In this document: one piece after another, positions 10,012-21,627 of the stretch
How positions within the stretch are numbered: position 1 is the first letter of the stretch
How the letters are laid out: the number at the start of each line of letters is the position of its first letter
Position numbers and translations under genes: made by a program
The notes under the pieces: model-generated
The model's input: the letters and a program-made list of their open reading frames with translations, nothing else
Database searches by the model: none
What the model was told of the DNA's origin: nothing
NCBI GenBank assembly: GCA_031216915.1
Contig: CM062289.1
Location: 23,083,533-23,147,532 of the forward strand
Direction of reading: 5' to 3'
DNA from: Pictodentalium vernedei
Taxonomy: Eukaryota > Mollusca > Scaphopoda > Dentaliida > Dentaliidae
Length of the DNA stretch: 64,000 bases

Positions 10012-11545
10012 CAGGCCTGCAACCAGGGTCGGGTCGGGTATCAGGGGGGGGGGGGGGGCACCTCCCCAACCTGGACATAATCCCATCATTTTTCCATCCA
10101 GAATCATTTTATCCCCCCCCCCCCCCCCAACCCAAGTGACTAAAGTTCACTAATCTGGATACATCTTGTCAAGCACATGTGCGCCGGGCCGACCATGGTT
10201 CGGGCCGGCATGGAAAAATTTTAAAATTTGACATTAAAAAGAGCAATTTCCTGTCTTTTGAAGGATCAATTCCAACTTCAACATACCCCAGAAAGTTGTA
10301 TTTTTTCAGCTCAAATAACAAGATTCATTATTTGAATTTTTTATTTCTGTCCACTTACTTTTGAATTGACCATCCTGAATCATTCCCCCCCCCCCCCCCC
10401 ATAGTAACTGAATTCCATTAATTTGGACACACCGTGCCAAGCACATGTGCGCCGGGTCGACCATGGTTCGGCATGGGAAAAAATTAAAAATTGTGCATTA
10501 AAAGGCGCAATTTCCTGTCTTCTGAAGGATCCATTCCTACTTCAGCATACCCCAAAAAGTTTTATTTTTTCTGCTCAAATAACAAGATTCATTGTTTGAT
10601 TTTTTTTATTTCTGCCCACTAACTTTTGAATTACCATCCTGAATCATTTCACCCCCCCTCCCCCCCTCCCCCCCCCCCTCATAGTGACTAAGTTCCACTA
10701 ATTGGGAAATACCGTGCCAAGCACCTGTGCACCGGGTCGACCATAGTTCGACCTGGCATGGGAAAGGTTTTTAATTTGGCATTAAAAGGAGCAATTTCCC
10801 GTCTTCTAAAGGATCAATTCCTATTTCAACATACCCCAAAATTTTGTATTAAAAGGAGCAATTTCCTGTCTTCCGAAGGATCAATTCCTACTTCAACATA
10901 CCCCAAAGAGTTTTATTTTTTCTGCACAAATAACAAGATTCATTATTTGATTTTTTTTTATTTCTGTCCACAAACTTTTGAACGACCATCCAGAATCATT
11001 TTATCCCCCACCCCCTCCACCTCCTCAAAATGACTAAATTCCACTAATTTGGATACTCTTTGCCATGCACATGTGCCCCGGTTCAACCTTGGTTCCACCC
11101 GCCATGTAAAAATTTTAAACTTTGGCATTAAAAGGAGCAATTTCCTGTCTTTGTCCCATGGAAAGCTCCTGCTTGCGAGAGCATTTCTCCTACTTTCAAT
11201 TACCAGTAAGCACTCATCACTTGAAATTTAACCTGCTATTGAAGACAGATAATCTCTTCTGTTAATTAGTTAATGTTTCGTATTGTCATAGTTGTGATAA
11301 TCTGTGTGTTGAATAAACACCTCAAATATAAGAATAGAGACTCAGTCATGGGATTATATTCATTGCAATTACAGGTGTAAATTGACAACTCTGTGTTAAT
11401 TCACTGGTAGATAAAATGGATCAAAATGGTGAAAAATGAAAAACAGTGTCTGAAATTTTTCTAGGGGGGCGAAAATGTTTCCAGGGGGCGCCCCCTGTCC
11501 CCTCCCTTGCCCCCTGCCGCCCCCACCCCCGTGGTTGCAGGCCTG
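10012..11545. mobile_element. hAT-like non-autonomous element, 8-bp target duplication
   Basis: CAGGCCTGCAACCA starts at 10012 and its inverted form TGGTTGCAGGCCTG ends at 11545. The flanks are GACTGCAT (10004-10011) and GACTACAT (11546-11553), an 8-bp duplication with one change. The CAGG ends and 8-bp duplication fit hAT elements. There is no transposase; the interior is mostly a tandem repeat and C-rich runs. Confidence 0.7.
10085..11150. repeat. Four tandem units of about 265-350 bp with poly-C joints
   Basis: Each unit starts near CCATCC(A/T)GAATCATT, runs into a long C tract (16-18 C in the first two), then AAGCACATGTGCGCCGGG and AAAAGGAGCAATTTCCTGTC. Unit starts lie near 10,097, 10,370, 10,634 and 10,987. 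The third unit holds an extra internal duplication of about 70 bp. Confidence 0.85.
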
Positions 11546-11796
11546 GACTACATGCATATATATATATTTTTTTAAATTTGTGGACATGTTCTCAATATGT
11601 TGGATAACTGAGGTTCTATTTGTATTCCTAATATTACTTCCTTAATACTGACCTGAACATTTGAATTACAAACAATATTGACCTTTTCTATGAGTTGCTG
11701 TAAAACCGTTTTTGATTATGAACGGAGATGTATTATTGATTCTTTTGAATTAAAACAAAAGCGACAGAGCCGAGTTTCTGAAAGACTACAACGAAA

Positions 11797-12026
11797 TAGT
11801 TTAGAATTGGTGTATAGGATACGGTGATTTAGAATTGGTTTATAGGATACGGTGATTTAGAATTGGTTTATAGGATACGGTGATTTAGAATTGGTGTTTA
11901 GGATACGGTGATTTAGAATTGGTTTATAGGATACGGTGATTTAGAATTAGTTTATAGGATACGGTGATTTAGAATTGGTGTATAGTATACAGTAATTTAG
12001 AATTGGTGTATAGGATACGGTGATTT
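11797..12026. repeat. 28-bp minisatellite, about 8 copies, inside the LINE relic
   Basis: The unit on the plus strand is TTTAGAATTGG, then TTTATAGGATACGGTGA, repeated every 28 bp (11,801, 11,829 and onward). On the minus strand a unit reads CACCGTATCCTATACACCAA, which is the LINE HRILYTN coding box, so the array arose from that sequence. Since 28 is not a multiple of 3 it also destroys the frame. Confidence 0.9.
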
Positions 12027-12685
12027 ATTTTGAACTGTAGCGTATGTAAATATGGAACACTGGTAGAAGTGAATGTTGTCTTGTATAAATATTGCCATTC
12101 GTCTGTACTTATATCATATCTAAGCTCATCGCTCCATTTTGCTTCGGATTTTCTTGCAGGTACAGCTATCTTGTTCAGAAAAAATCTTTATTAGCTTTGG
12201 CAGTGGACTGTAAGCGAGATACAAATGAATTCTCCACAACATCAATTTTTTTGTGTACATTCTAGAATTATTTTTTTGCAATTTTCGGGTATCACTCCCA
12301 AATATGTAATGAACGGGGTATCTAAGTTTGGTTTTAAATGCACCATGTCTATAGAAATTTCTGTAAGAATCTACAATATCGTTTATAAAAACACCGTCAC
12401 CAGCTATACAAACCATTTTTCTAAATGATAGCAAACATTGTTTAATTTGATATTTTTATTATGAAACATTGGTTGTGATAAAATATCTTTATATGTTGGT
12501 ATAGAACAGTCTTGAAGGAGTGACCGCGAAAATACAACATTTCGTCAGAATGGGGGCATTGATTCCGATAATTTTGTAAACCGTCTTTTGTAAAATGCCA
12601 AAACTGTTGAATCCAAATTTTTCAAAGTTATCAAATGACAGCGTTTTCCACTGTGATGAGTTTTCCGGCTCTGAGAGCTCATTAA

Positions 12686-12920
12686 CCCTTTGAACACCAG
12701 AGGTCGCTTTTCCGGCTTAGGAACATGATACGTCATAATTTAATTAAGTGGGGGTGTCTGTTGTGTCAATGTGTGGAGTTGACCAATCAATATTTTCAAC
12801 GTGCAGCCATGGGGGCTGCACGTTGAAAATATTAATTGGTCTGTCCCCAAATAGTGAATATGGACTCTTCCAATTGCCGCCATGGAACTGCCTTGGAAGA
12901 TACCACCAGGGTTTAAAGGG
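12686..12920. mobile_element. TTAA-flanked MITE (piggyBac-like)
   Basis: TTAA at 12,682-12,685 and 12,921-12,924 flanks a 235-bp element with ends CCCTTTGAACACC and (reverse complement) CCCTTTAAACCCTGG. The CCC start and TTAA duplication fit piggyBac-type MITEs. An internal hairpin (about 12,780-12,837) has arms containing TTTTCAACGTGCAGCC. Removing the element rejoins the LINE frame as FWV-NELR. Confidence 0.8.
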
Positions 12921-13203
12921 TTAACCCAGAACTTTTTTAATGAATTACACAGGGTTTTAATATGCGGGATTTTGAGACCACCTTTCTAAACTGGGCCCTT
13001 TATGTTAGAGTATTTGACTTTGTCTTTTTATGTGACCAAAGGAATGTTAAAAAATATCAGGTGAAGTGTCTTGATAATTCAATCGAGTGGGTTGGATAGG
13101 ACTGTTAGGGAGTGTTAGATGATTGATTTTTTGGCCAGTAAACGAATTACCTGAGGAATTGTAAAGTACTTATACTGTTCTATTCCTATAATAACAACTT
13201 CTG

Positions 13204-13370
13204 CAGGGGGGGGGGGGGGGGGGGGGGGGTGCTGCAGGAAGACGGCCTAACTGGCCATGTTGCCTCCCAGCAGTGTATCACGTGTTAAAAGAGTTTTTGT
13301 GTATTATATTGTTTGAACCTAGGTACATTGTTGAATAAAGATTAATTGATTGATTGATTGATTGTTTGGT
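13204..13370 (+). repeat. 24-base poly-G and LINE/SINE tail with (ATTG)n
   Basis: G24 at 13,206-13,229 is followed by TGCTGCAGGAAGACGGCC and a segment ending AATAAAGATTA(ATTG)n. This looks like the 3' tail of a non-LTR element in plus orientation, with no coding part left. Confidence 0.55.
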
Positions 13371-13554
13371 TGGAAGAGCAACAGTTTTTAGCACCGTCGA
13401 TTTTCCAACATCGATAAGATATGACCAATCATTTAATAGTTTCTGCATTTTTTCTGTTTTCTCTATAAAATTTTTTTTCAGGTAATTTGTATCACTTAAG
13501 TTGTATTTTGTTTGTCTATGGATACAAATAAAAAATATAATTCATAAGTGCATC

Positions 13555-13770
13555 GAAAAGGCTTTGGGTCGAAATTACCGATCGGCAAGACGGTCAGCGG
13601 GAGGGCTCTTGAGTCAATGAAAATAGTGGGTCGACGTTACCGAAATTGGGTCGAAATTACTTTGGGTCGGAATTACTTTTTTTGGGTAGAAATTACCGAT
13701 TTGGGTCGATGTTACTTTGGATCGAAATTACAGTGGGTTGAAGTTTCTGACATTCTTTTCGGTAACTTCG
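13555..13770. repeat. GGGTCGAAATTAC motif array
   Basis: At least eight variants of (T)GGGTCGAAATTACC/T occur in a row, ending in an inverted copy (GGTAACTTCGACCCAC). The counterpart in the second duplication unit is about 45,490-45,650. Confidence 0.85.
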
Positions 13771-13922
13771 ACCCACTATTTTCCACGACTGATTTTCCCA
13801 GTATCCTTAGTTTCTGTCTGTTTATCTAGTTTGGATTACTTCCTCTGTGTTTACCTATGTTATGACTTCCCAGATGTATATTTGTAATAGTACACAATGC
13901 GTAACAATATGTAGACATCACA

Positions 13923-14036
13923 CTCAGTGGTTCTCTCCGGGTACTCCGGCTTCCTCCACCCGCAAAACTGTCACGGACATGATTAGCCATTGTGCATAAA
14001 TATGTGACCTTAAACATCAATAAAAAAAATTTAAAA
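13923..14036 (+). mobile_element. 5'-truncated SINE with 17-bp target duplication
   Basis: The core (GGTTCTCTCCGGGTACTCCG, GCTTCCTCCACCCG) and the tail TTAAACATCAATAAAA remain. AATATGTAGACATCACA flanks it at 13,906-13,922 and 14,037-14,053. The same insertion is in unit B, so it predates the duplication. Confidence 0.85.
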
Positions 14037-14257
14037 AATATGTAGACATCACAGCCAGTACATAGGCATACACTGGATGTGCTGATATGTGTTCGCGTGC
14101 CAGTGCACAATATGCACACAACACATGCAGCCCAAGGACATATATGAATAATGGAGGATACCTTTTGGAGTATACCTATTGGAGGATACCTATTGAAGGA
14201 TACCCTTTGGTGGGAATCGTTTAGATGATAGTTATGGTTCCTAGTACAGGTCCTGGC

Positions 14258-16054
14258 TTCCAGACCATTCCATAGCCTTTATAGGCCTAGACCACTGCCG
14301 CTAACTTACACATAGTCACCACCATCTGTCCTGTTCTTAGGCTTTCTATCATTACGGCTTCTAGACCACCCCATAGCCTTTATAGGCCTAGACTACTGCC
14401 GCTAACTTACACATAGTCACCACCATCTGTCCTGTTCTAGGGCTTTCTATCATTACGGCTTCTAGACCACTCCATAGCCTTTATAGGCCCAGACCACTGC
14501 CGCTAACTTACACATAGTCACCACCATCTGTCCTGTTCTAGGGTTTTCTATCCTACGGCTTCTAGACCACCCCATAGCCTTTATAGGCCCAGACCACTGC
14601 CGCTAACTTACACATAGTCACCACCATCTGTCCTGTTCTAGGGCTTTCTATCATTACGGCTTCTAGACCACCCCATAGCCTTTATAGGCCCAGACCACTG
14701 CCGCTAACTTACACATAGTCACCACCATCTGTCCTGTTCTAGGGCTTTCTGTCATTACGGCTTCTAGACCACCCCATAGCTTTTATAGGCCTAGACCACT
14801 GCCACTGACTTACACAGTCACCACCATCTGTCCTGTTCTAGGGCTTGCTATCATTACGGCTTCTAGACCACCCCATAGCCTTTATAACCCTAGATCACTG
14901 CCGCTAACTTACATACAGTCACCACCATCTGCCCTGTTCTAGGGCTTTCTATCATTACGGCTTCTAGACCACCCCATAGCCTTTATGGCCCTAGATCACT
15001 GCCGCTAACTTACACACAGTCACCACCATCTGTCCTGTTCTAGGGCTTTCTATCATTAAGGCTTCTAGACCACCCCATAGCCTTTATGGGCCTAGACCAC
15101 TGCCGCTAACGTGCACATAGTCACCACCATCTGTCCTGTTCTAGGGCTTTCTATCATTACGGCTTCTAGACCACCCCATAGCCTTTATAGGCCTAGACCA
15201 CTGCCGCTAACTAACACATAGTCACCACCATCTGCCCTGTTCTAGGGTTTTCTATCCTACGGCTTCTAGACCACCCCGTAGCCTTTATAGCCCTAGATCA
15301 CTGCCGCTAACTTACACACAGTCACCACCATCTGTCCTGTTCTAGGGCTTTCTATCATTACGGCTTCTAGACCACCCCATAGCCTTTATGGGCCTAGACC
15401 ACTGCCGCTAACTAACACATAGTCACCACCATCTGTCCTGTTCTAGGGCTTTCTATCATTACGGCTTCTAGACCACCCCATAGCCTTTATGGGCCTAGAC
15501 CACTGCCGCCAACTAACACATAGTCACAACCATCTGCCCTGTTCTAGGGCTCGCTATCATTACGGCTTCTAGACCACCCAATAGGCTTTATAGGCCCAGA
15601 CCACTGCCGCTAACTTACACATAGTCACCACCATCTGTCCTGTTCTAGGGCTTTCTATCATTACGGCTTCTAGACCACCCCATAGCCTTTATAGGCCTAG
15701 ACCACCGCCGCTAACGTACACATAGTCACCACCATCTGTCCTGTTCTAGGGCTTTCTATCATTACGGCTTCAAGACCACCCCATAGCCTTTATAGGCCTA
15801 GACCACTGCCGCTAACTAACAAATAGTCACCACCATCTGTCCTGTTCTAGGGCTTTCTATCATTACGGCTTCTAGACCACCCCTAGCATTTATAGGCCCA
15901 GACCACTGCCGCTAACGTACACATAGTCACCACCATCTGTCCTGTTCTAGGGCTTTCTATCATTACGGCTTCTAGACCACCCCATAGCCTTTATAGGCCT
16001 AGACCACTGCCGCTAACTAACACATAGTCACAACCATCTGTCCTGTTCTAGGGC
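14258..16054. repeat. 101-bp minisatellite, about 18 copies (unit A)
   Basis: The unit begins GGCTTCTAGACCACCCCATA and contains CACTGCCGCTAACTTACACA and CCATCTGTCCTGTTCTAGGG. Successive starts are 100-101 bp apart. Unit B has only about 9.4 copies. There is no coding frame or tRNA-like box. Confidence 0.95.
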
Positions 16055-17640
16055 TTTCATTACTGCTGACTTGTACTACTTCGTACTTCCTAGCTATATC
16101 TCACCATGTTTTAATTTCCGCCCTCGGTCGGGTCTGGGACAGGCTCAATCAAATCCCTCCATTCGTCAAAATTTGCCTCATTCTATAGAGTTGCTTGACC
16201 CAGTGTATGCTAGGCTACCTTACATATAAGAAACAGTTCTGTTGATCGCATTGAAATGTGCCTGTGTGATAGTGCACAATGTGTACACATCACATGCGGC
16301 ACATGGGCATCCATTTGACGTGCTGATTTGTGCTTATGTGAAAACGCACAATTTGCGCACAACACGTGCAGTACGTGGGCACATACGACAAAAGGGATTC
16401 TATAACCACAGATAAATCCTAAAAAGGGACAAGCACATTTCATAAAATATCCGTTCCACGTTCGTGGAGAACGTGGAACTGATATTTGATGGAATGTGCT
16501 TGTGTGGTAATGCACAATGTGTCACAATTTGTACATACACGATGCAACGCATGCACATTTAACATGAGTCGATATGCGCGAATGTGAACACTGACAATGT
16601 GCACTCAGTACATAATGACGAAAAGGCTAATGAAACTCATTACAGAAAATAAACGAGAATGCGGGTTTTTAAGAGTAAATTTCATCATTCCCCCGAGCCC
16701 CCTATATTCAGAGGGTAATACCCCTCCTCGGGCTCTCTCAAACAACGCATATCGTCGACATTACAGCAGAGACAAGCCCCCGTACCCCAACTTCTAAATA
16801 TCGAAAAAACAGAACTGCCACAAAGACAAGAGTATAAGAGTATTCTCCAATTGCAAATTTAAAGGCCTGAAGTTTTAGTGATAGAGTTGAAAATATATGA
16901 ATAAAATCAAGTGTCTAGGTCAAATATCTTCCCCTTAAGGTGATATGTACCCATCATACCCACACCAAACGAGGGTGACTGTCCCCCTCCAAAGCACACA
17001 GAACCTGGCGATGGTTCCGGGACGTTTGTTTCTAAACCAGTTAATCCCGGAAGGTTTTGTTCAAAGTCGAAATTTGTTCCAGGACTATTCGTTCGACAGG
17101 TTTTGTCCCACAAAAATCGAAGATGCTTTGAGTAAACCACTACTGTATGAAAAAATGTGTTATTTTGAAACCTGATCATTATAGACACCTCTATAAGGCC
17201 TGTTATATACGTCGCACTACCGTCGCGTCAAGTTTAATTGAATTAGATTCTTCCGAAATCCGTCAAATCTTCATTTGATATATACGGACCCTCTAATCCC
17301 GAGTCGAATTCAATGGACGCACGATCTAAACTCACAGTATTTGAGTTTACACACTAATCGTATGCGATATCTATACATATATTTTAACTGTGTACACGTA
17401 TAAGAATACATTATACTATGGCTTAATTTTATTTATAGGGGCCTACTGATGCTCTATCGTCGCTCTGAATTCATTTGGAGATTGTCTTGTATATGATAAG
17501 GTTTATATAGTTTCACATATACAGGCATGTTTGTTTGCAGTGTATAGTGCTTTAATGTGGGTAACATGACGCATAATGTTTTGAAAGAAAACTACCGAGT
17601 AATGTCTGTATAGCTTAGTTGACTGACTCCCTACCCCCAT
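16055..17640. other. Unique-looking sequence with GTGCACAATGTG words, no gene
   Basis: Between 16,250 and 16,620 the words GTGCACAATGTG and GCACATGGGCAT recur loosely, as they do near 52,860-52,990. A 12-bp-arm hairpin (GTTCCACGTTCG...CGTGGAAC) lies near 16,450-16,478. Near 17,010-17,110 there is a degenerate GGGACGTTTGT motif stretch. Nothing coding is supported. Confidence 0.6.
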
Positions 17641-17674
17641 CCCAAACTAAGGAAGAAAAATATATAAAAATAAA

Positions 17675-20098
17675 AATATACACAGAAATAGAGTTACCTT
17701 CGCATATAGAATATATACAGACTAGAGTTACCTTCCAATATAGAATACACACAGAGATAGAGTTACCTTCGCAAATAGAACATACACAGAGATGGAGTTA
17801 CCTTCGCATATAGAACATACACATATACACAGAGATAGGGTTACCTTCGCATATAGAGCATACACATATACACTGAGATAGGGTTACATTCGCATATAGA
17901 GCATACACATATACACAGAGATAGGGTTACCTTCGCAAATAGAATATACACAGAGATAGAGTTACCTTCGCATATAGAACATACACATATACACAGAGAT
18001 AGGGTTACCTTTGCATATAGAGCATACACATATACACAGAGATAGGGTTACTTTCGCATATAGAGCATACACATATACACAGAGATAGGGTTACCTTCGC
18101 AAATAGAATATACACAGAGATAGAGTTACCTTCGCATATAGAACATACACATATACACAGAGATAGGGTTACCTTCACAAATAGAATATACACAGAGATA
18201 GAGTTACCTTCGCAGACAGAACATACACAGAGATGGAGTTACCTTCGCGTATAGAACATACACATATACACAGAGATAGGGTTACCTTCGCATATAGAGC
18301 ATACACATATACACAGAGATAGGGTTACCTTCGCAAATAGAACATACACAGAGATAGGATTACCTTCGCATATAGAACATACACATATACACAGAGATAG
18401 GGTTACCTTCGCAAATAGAATATACACAGAGATAGGGTTACCTTCGCAAATAGAACATACACAGAGATGGAGTTACCTTCGCATATAGAGCATACACATA
18501 TACACAGAGATAGGGTTACCTTCGCAAATAGAACATACACAGAGATAGGATTACCTTCGCATATAGAACATACACATATACACAGAGATAGGGTTACCTT
18601 CGCAAATAGAATATACACAGAGATAGGGTTACCTTCGCAAATAGAACATACACAGAGATGGAGTTACCTTCGCATATAGAACATACACATATACACAGAG
18701 ATAGGGTTACCTTCGCATATAGAGCATACACATATACACAGAGATAGGGTTACCTTCGCATATATAGCATACACATATACACAGAGATAGAGTTACCTTC
18801 GCAAGTAGAATATACACAGAGATAGAGTTACCTTCGCATATAGAACATACACATATACACAGAGATAAGGTTACCTTCCCATATAGAATATACACAGAGA
18901 TAGAGTTGCCTTCGCATATAGAATAAACACAGAAATAAGGTTACCTTCCCATATAGAATATAAACAGAGATAGAGTTACCTTCGCAAATAGAACATACAC
19001 AGAGATGGAGTTACCTTCGCATATAGAACATACACATATACACAGAGATAGGGTTACCTTCGCATATAGAGCATACACATATACACAGAGATAGGGTTAC
19101 CTTCGCATATAGAGCATACACATATACACGGAGATAGGGTTACCTTCGCAAATAGAATAAACACATATATGCAGAGATAGAGTTACCTGAATTTTCACAT
19201 ATACACAGAGATAGGGTTACCTTCGCATATAGAATATACACAGAGATAGAGTTGCCTTTGCATATACAATATACACGGAGATATTTACCTTTGCATATAG
19301 AATATATACAGAGATAGAGTTACCTTCACATATAGAATATACACAGAGATAGAGTTACCTTTGCATATAGAATATAGACGGAGATATTTACCTTTGCATA
19401 TAGAATATACACAGAGATAGAGTTACCTTCACATATAAAATATACACAGAGATAGAGTTACCTTTGCATATAGAATATAGACGGAGATATTTACCTTTGC
19501 ATATAGAATATACACAGAGATAGAGTTACCCTTGAATATAGAATATACACAGAGATGGAGTTACCCTTGCATATAGAATATACACAGAGATAGAGTCACC
19601 TTTGCATATAGAATATACACAGAGGTAGAGTTACCCTAGCATATAGAATATACACAGAGATAGAGTTACCCTTGCATATAGAATATACACAGAGATAGAG
19701 TTACCCTTGCATATAGAATATACACAGAGATAGAGTTACCCTTGCATATACAATATACACGGAGATATTTACCTTTGCATATAGAATATATACAGAGATA
19801 GAGTTACCTTCACATATAGAATATACACAGAGATAGAGTTACCCTTGCATATAGAATATACACAGATATAGAGTTACCCTTGCATATACAATATACACGG
19901 AGATATTTACCTTTGCATATAGAATATATACATAGATAGAGTTACCTTCACATATAGAATATACACAGAGATAGAGTTACCTTTGCATATAGAATATAGA
20001 CGGAGATATTTACCTTTGCATATAGAATATACACTGAGATAGAGTTACCCCTGCATATAGAATATACACAGAGATAGAGTTACCCTTGCATATAGAAT

Positions 20099-20152
<54 letters not shown>

Positions 20153-20345
20153 ACCTTCCAATATAGAATATACACAGAGATAGAGTTACCCTTGCATATA
20201 GAATATACACAGAGATAGGAGATAGAGTTACCCTTGCATATAGAATATACACGGAGATATTTACCTTCGCGTATAGAATATACACAATGATAGAGAAACA
20301 ATCGCATGTAGAATATACATAGAGAAAGAGTAATCTTTGCATATA
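17675..20345. repeat. 33-bp satellite with longer variants, about 2.7 kb (unit A)
   Basis: The basic unit is ATACACAGAGATAGAGTTAC plus CTTCGCATATAGA. A longer type adds CATACACATATACAC. The first half alternates long and short units in a higher-order pattern; the second half is mostly short units, with a G(A)GATATTTACC variant. An (AG)n stretch lies at about 20,104-20,150. The long minus-strand open frames (YILYAKVTLSLCI type) are a by-product of the repeat period. Confidence 0.95.
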
Positions 20346-20489
20346 GAATGATAACTAGCTTCGATATCTAAGAGTGCATTTGCCTCTCGAGTCCTTGTGT
20401 TTTTCAAACAATTTGTGAAATGTGAATCAACGACATGCACAGTGAGAAGTGCCTCAGAATTAGTATATCTCAATGGATAAGCCACCTTT

Positions 20490-20840
20490 GCTAGACCGCG
20501 GTCAAGTGACCCATTAAATCATGTTGGGTTGCCATGATAGCCCGCATGAGCGGCCAGTTTGTGGCGTCGCTACCACAGAGAAACGCAGTGTCAATTCGCA
20601 AGCGGAGCGCATGTTATATAGCTGACACGTATATATAGTGAAGGCCACCATCTTAGTTTCTATTGTGGCACGTGGTTGCTGTGAGTCCCAAAACTCTGTA
20701 ATAGGAAGTGAGTGTGTTCGGAGGTTACATTAGATTGACTGTGAGTTTATCTAATTACCACAAATAGCCCGGTTAATCCTTGGATGGGTGATCACCCAGC
20801 AACTGATACGGGTGCTTCCCGCAGTAGTAGCTGTGTGTCA
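20490..20840. promoter_or_regulatory. Repeated promoter-like block with 5S-rRNA-like segment
   Basis: The block contains GGTTGCCATGATAGCCCGCA, GGCCACCATCTTAG (a YY1-type word) and GGCACGTGGTTGCT (E-box), and then at about 20,767-20,800 GGTTAATCCTTGGATGGGTG, which resembles the internal control region of 5S rRNA genes. Related copies are at 51,255-51,600 and 52,120-52,450. It may be a promoter, or the head of a repeat element. No gene is seen downstream. Confidence 0.45.
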
Positions 20841-21118
20841 TCAGTGAAGTTTGAGTGTGTGATTCTGCGACGTTATATCACGTGCAAGCTGTGAACGGTG
20901 GGAATGTTCAAATGTACTACGCAATCCCCACCGTACATAAGTGTAAAATAGGGACATATTGAGGTGCATGCCTGCGAGCCCGTCTGAAGAGCACCGGCAG
21001 TATGCTTTGTTGAGTTGAGTTGAGAATGTCAAAGAATGAACAAAGGGTGTGTACACTTGTGATACAGGATAATAATGTAAGTCAGAGAGCACTGAGGTGG
21101 ATTCTAGACGTTAACGTT

Positions 21119-21172
<54 letters not shown>
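21119..21172. repeat. (ATT)n microsatellite
   Basis: About 17 uninterrupted ATT units. Unit B has a shorter, interrupted version at 51,852-51,898. Confidence 0.95.
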
Positions 21173-21174
<2 letters not shown>

Positions 21175-21385
21175 TAATGTTTTTTTTCTAGCATGGTACT
21201 CAACCAAGTGCTCTACGCGCCGTACCCGGGTGCATTATTCGTAATCACCCACGTGTGTGTATGTGTGTGCGCATGTATACAGTGCGGCCGGCCGTGAACT
21301 GGTCACTTTCCACGCGTGGGCAATATTTCCACGGACGCAATATTTTTAGATTCCAAACACTAATTATAGGAATAATGATCACAAA

Positions 21386-21447
21386 TTTAATTAATGAAGC
21401 ACCGGGTACAACCCGCCCCGGTACAACCCGGTGCTTCATTAATTAAA
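21386..21447. repeat. Palindrome with AGCACCGGGT arms, unit A only
   Basis: The arms 21,386-21,407 and 21,426-21,447 (ATTAATGAAGCACCGGGT and its complement) enclose a short CCGGGTTGT-like repeat. Unit B has about 2 kb of other sequence at this point. Confidence 0.85.
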
Positions 21448-21627
21448 ATTTTGATAATTATGATTTTTATTACCTGGTAAATGCATGTGTAATTAATAAA
21501 GCATGCTCCCATGAATACTTCTCAATAACAGGAAGAGACGACATCGAAGGATCAAAAAGCAACGTCGTTATGAATGCTTGGCTGTCACAGTTTTGCTGCT
21601 GATGATTTTTATTACCTGGTAATCGCA

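Larger units (their letters stand above)
11735..13190 (-). pseudogene. LINE-type retrotransposon ORF2 C-terminal relic, interrupted
   Basis: Reading the minus strand from about 13,010 gives KGGLKIPHIKTLCNSLKKFW, later WKTLSFDNFEKFGFNSFGIL, then a block near 12,540-12,430, then RYDISTDEWQYLYKTTF, LQFKINHRI and finally LFRCSLSETRLCRFC. This order (GGL-x-x-P/D-I box, W-K box, HRILYTN-type box, Cys-rich end) is that of the region downstream of the RT in jockey/CR1-like LINEs. The frame changes several times and in-frame stops occur, so it is dead. It is split by a TTAA-flanked MITE and by a 28-bp minisatellite grown from its own sequence. Confidence 0.75.

Noticed and set aside
14258..16054. CRISPR-like regular repeats
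   Set aside because: Whole 101-bp units are repeated with no unique spacers, and the genome is eukaryotic; this is a minisatellite.
17841..20485. Many minus-strand ORFs of 60-75 codons in the 33-bp satellite
   Set aside because: They are a by-product of a repeat period that leaves one frame open; the residues simply mirror the DNA unit.
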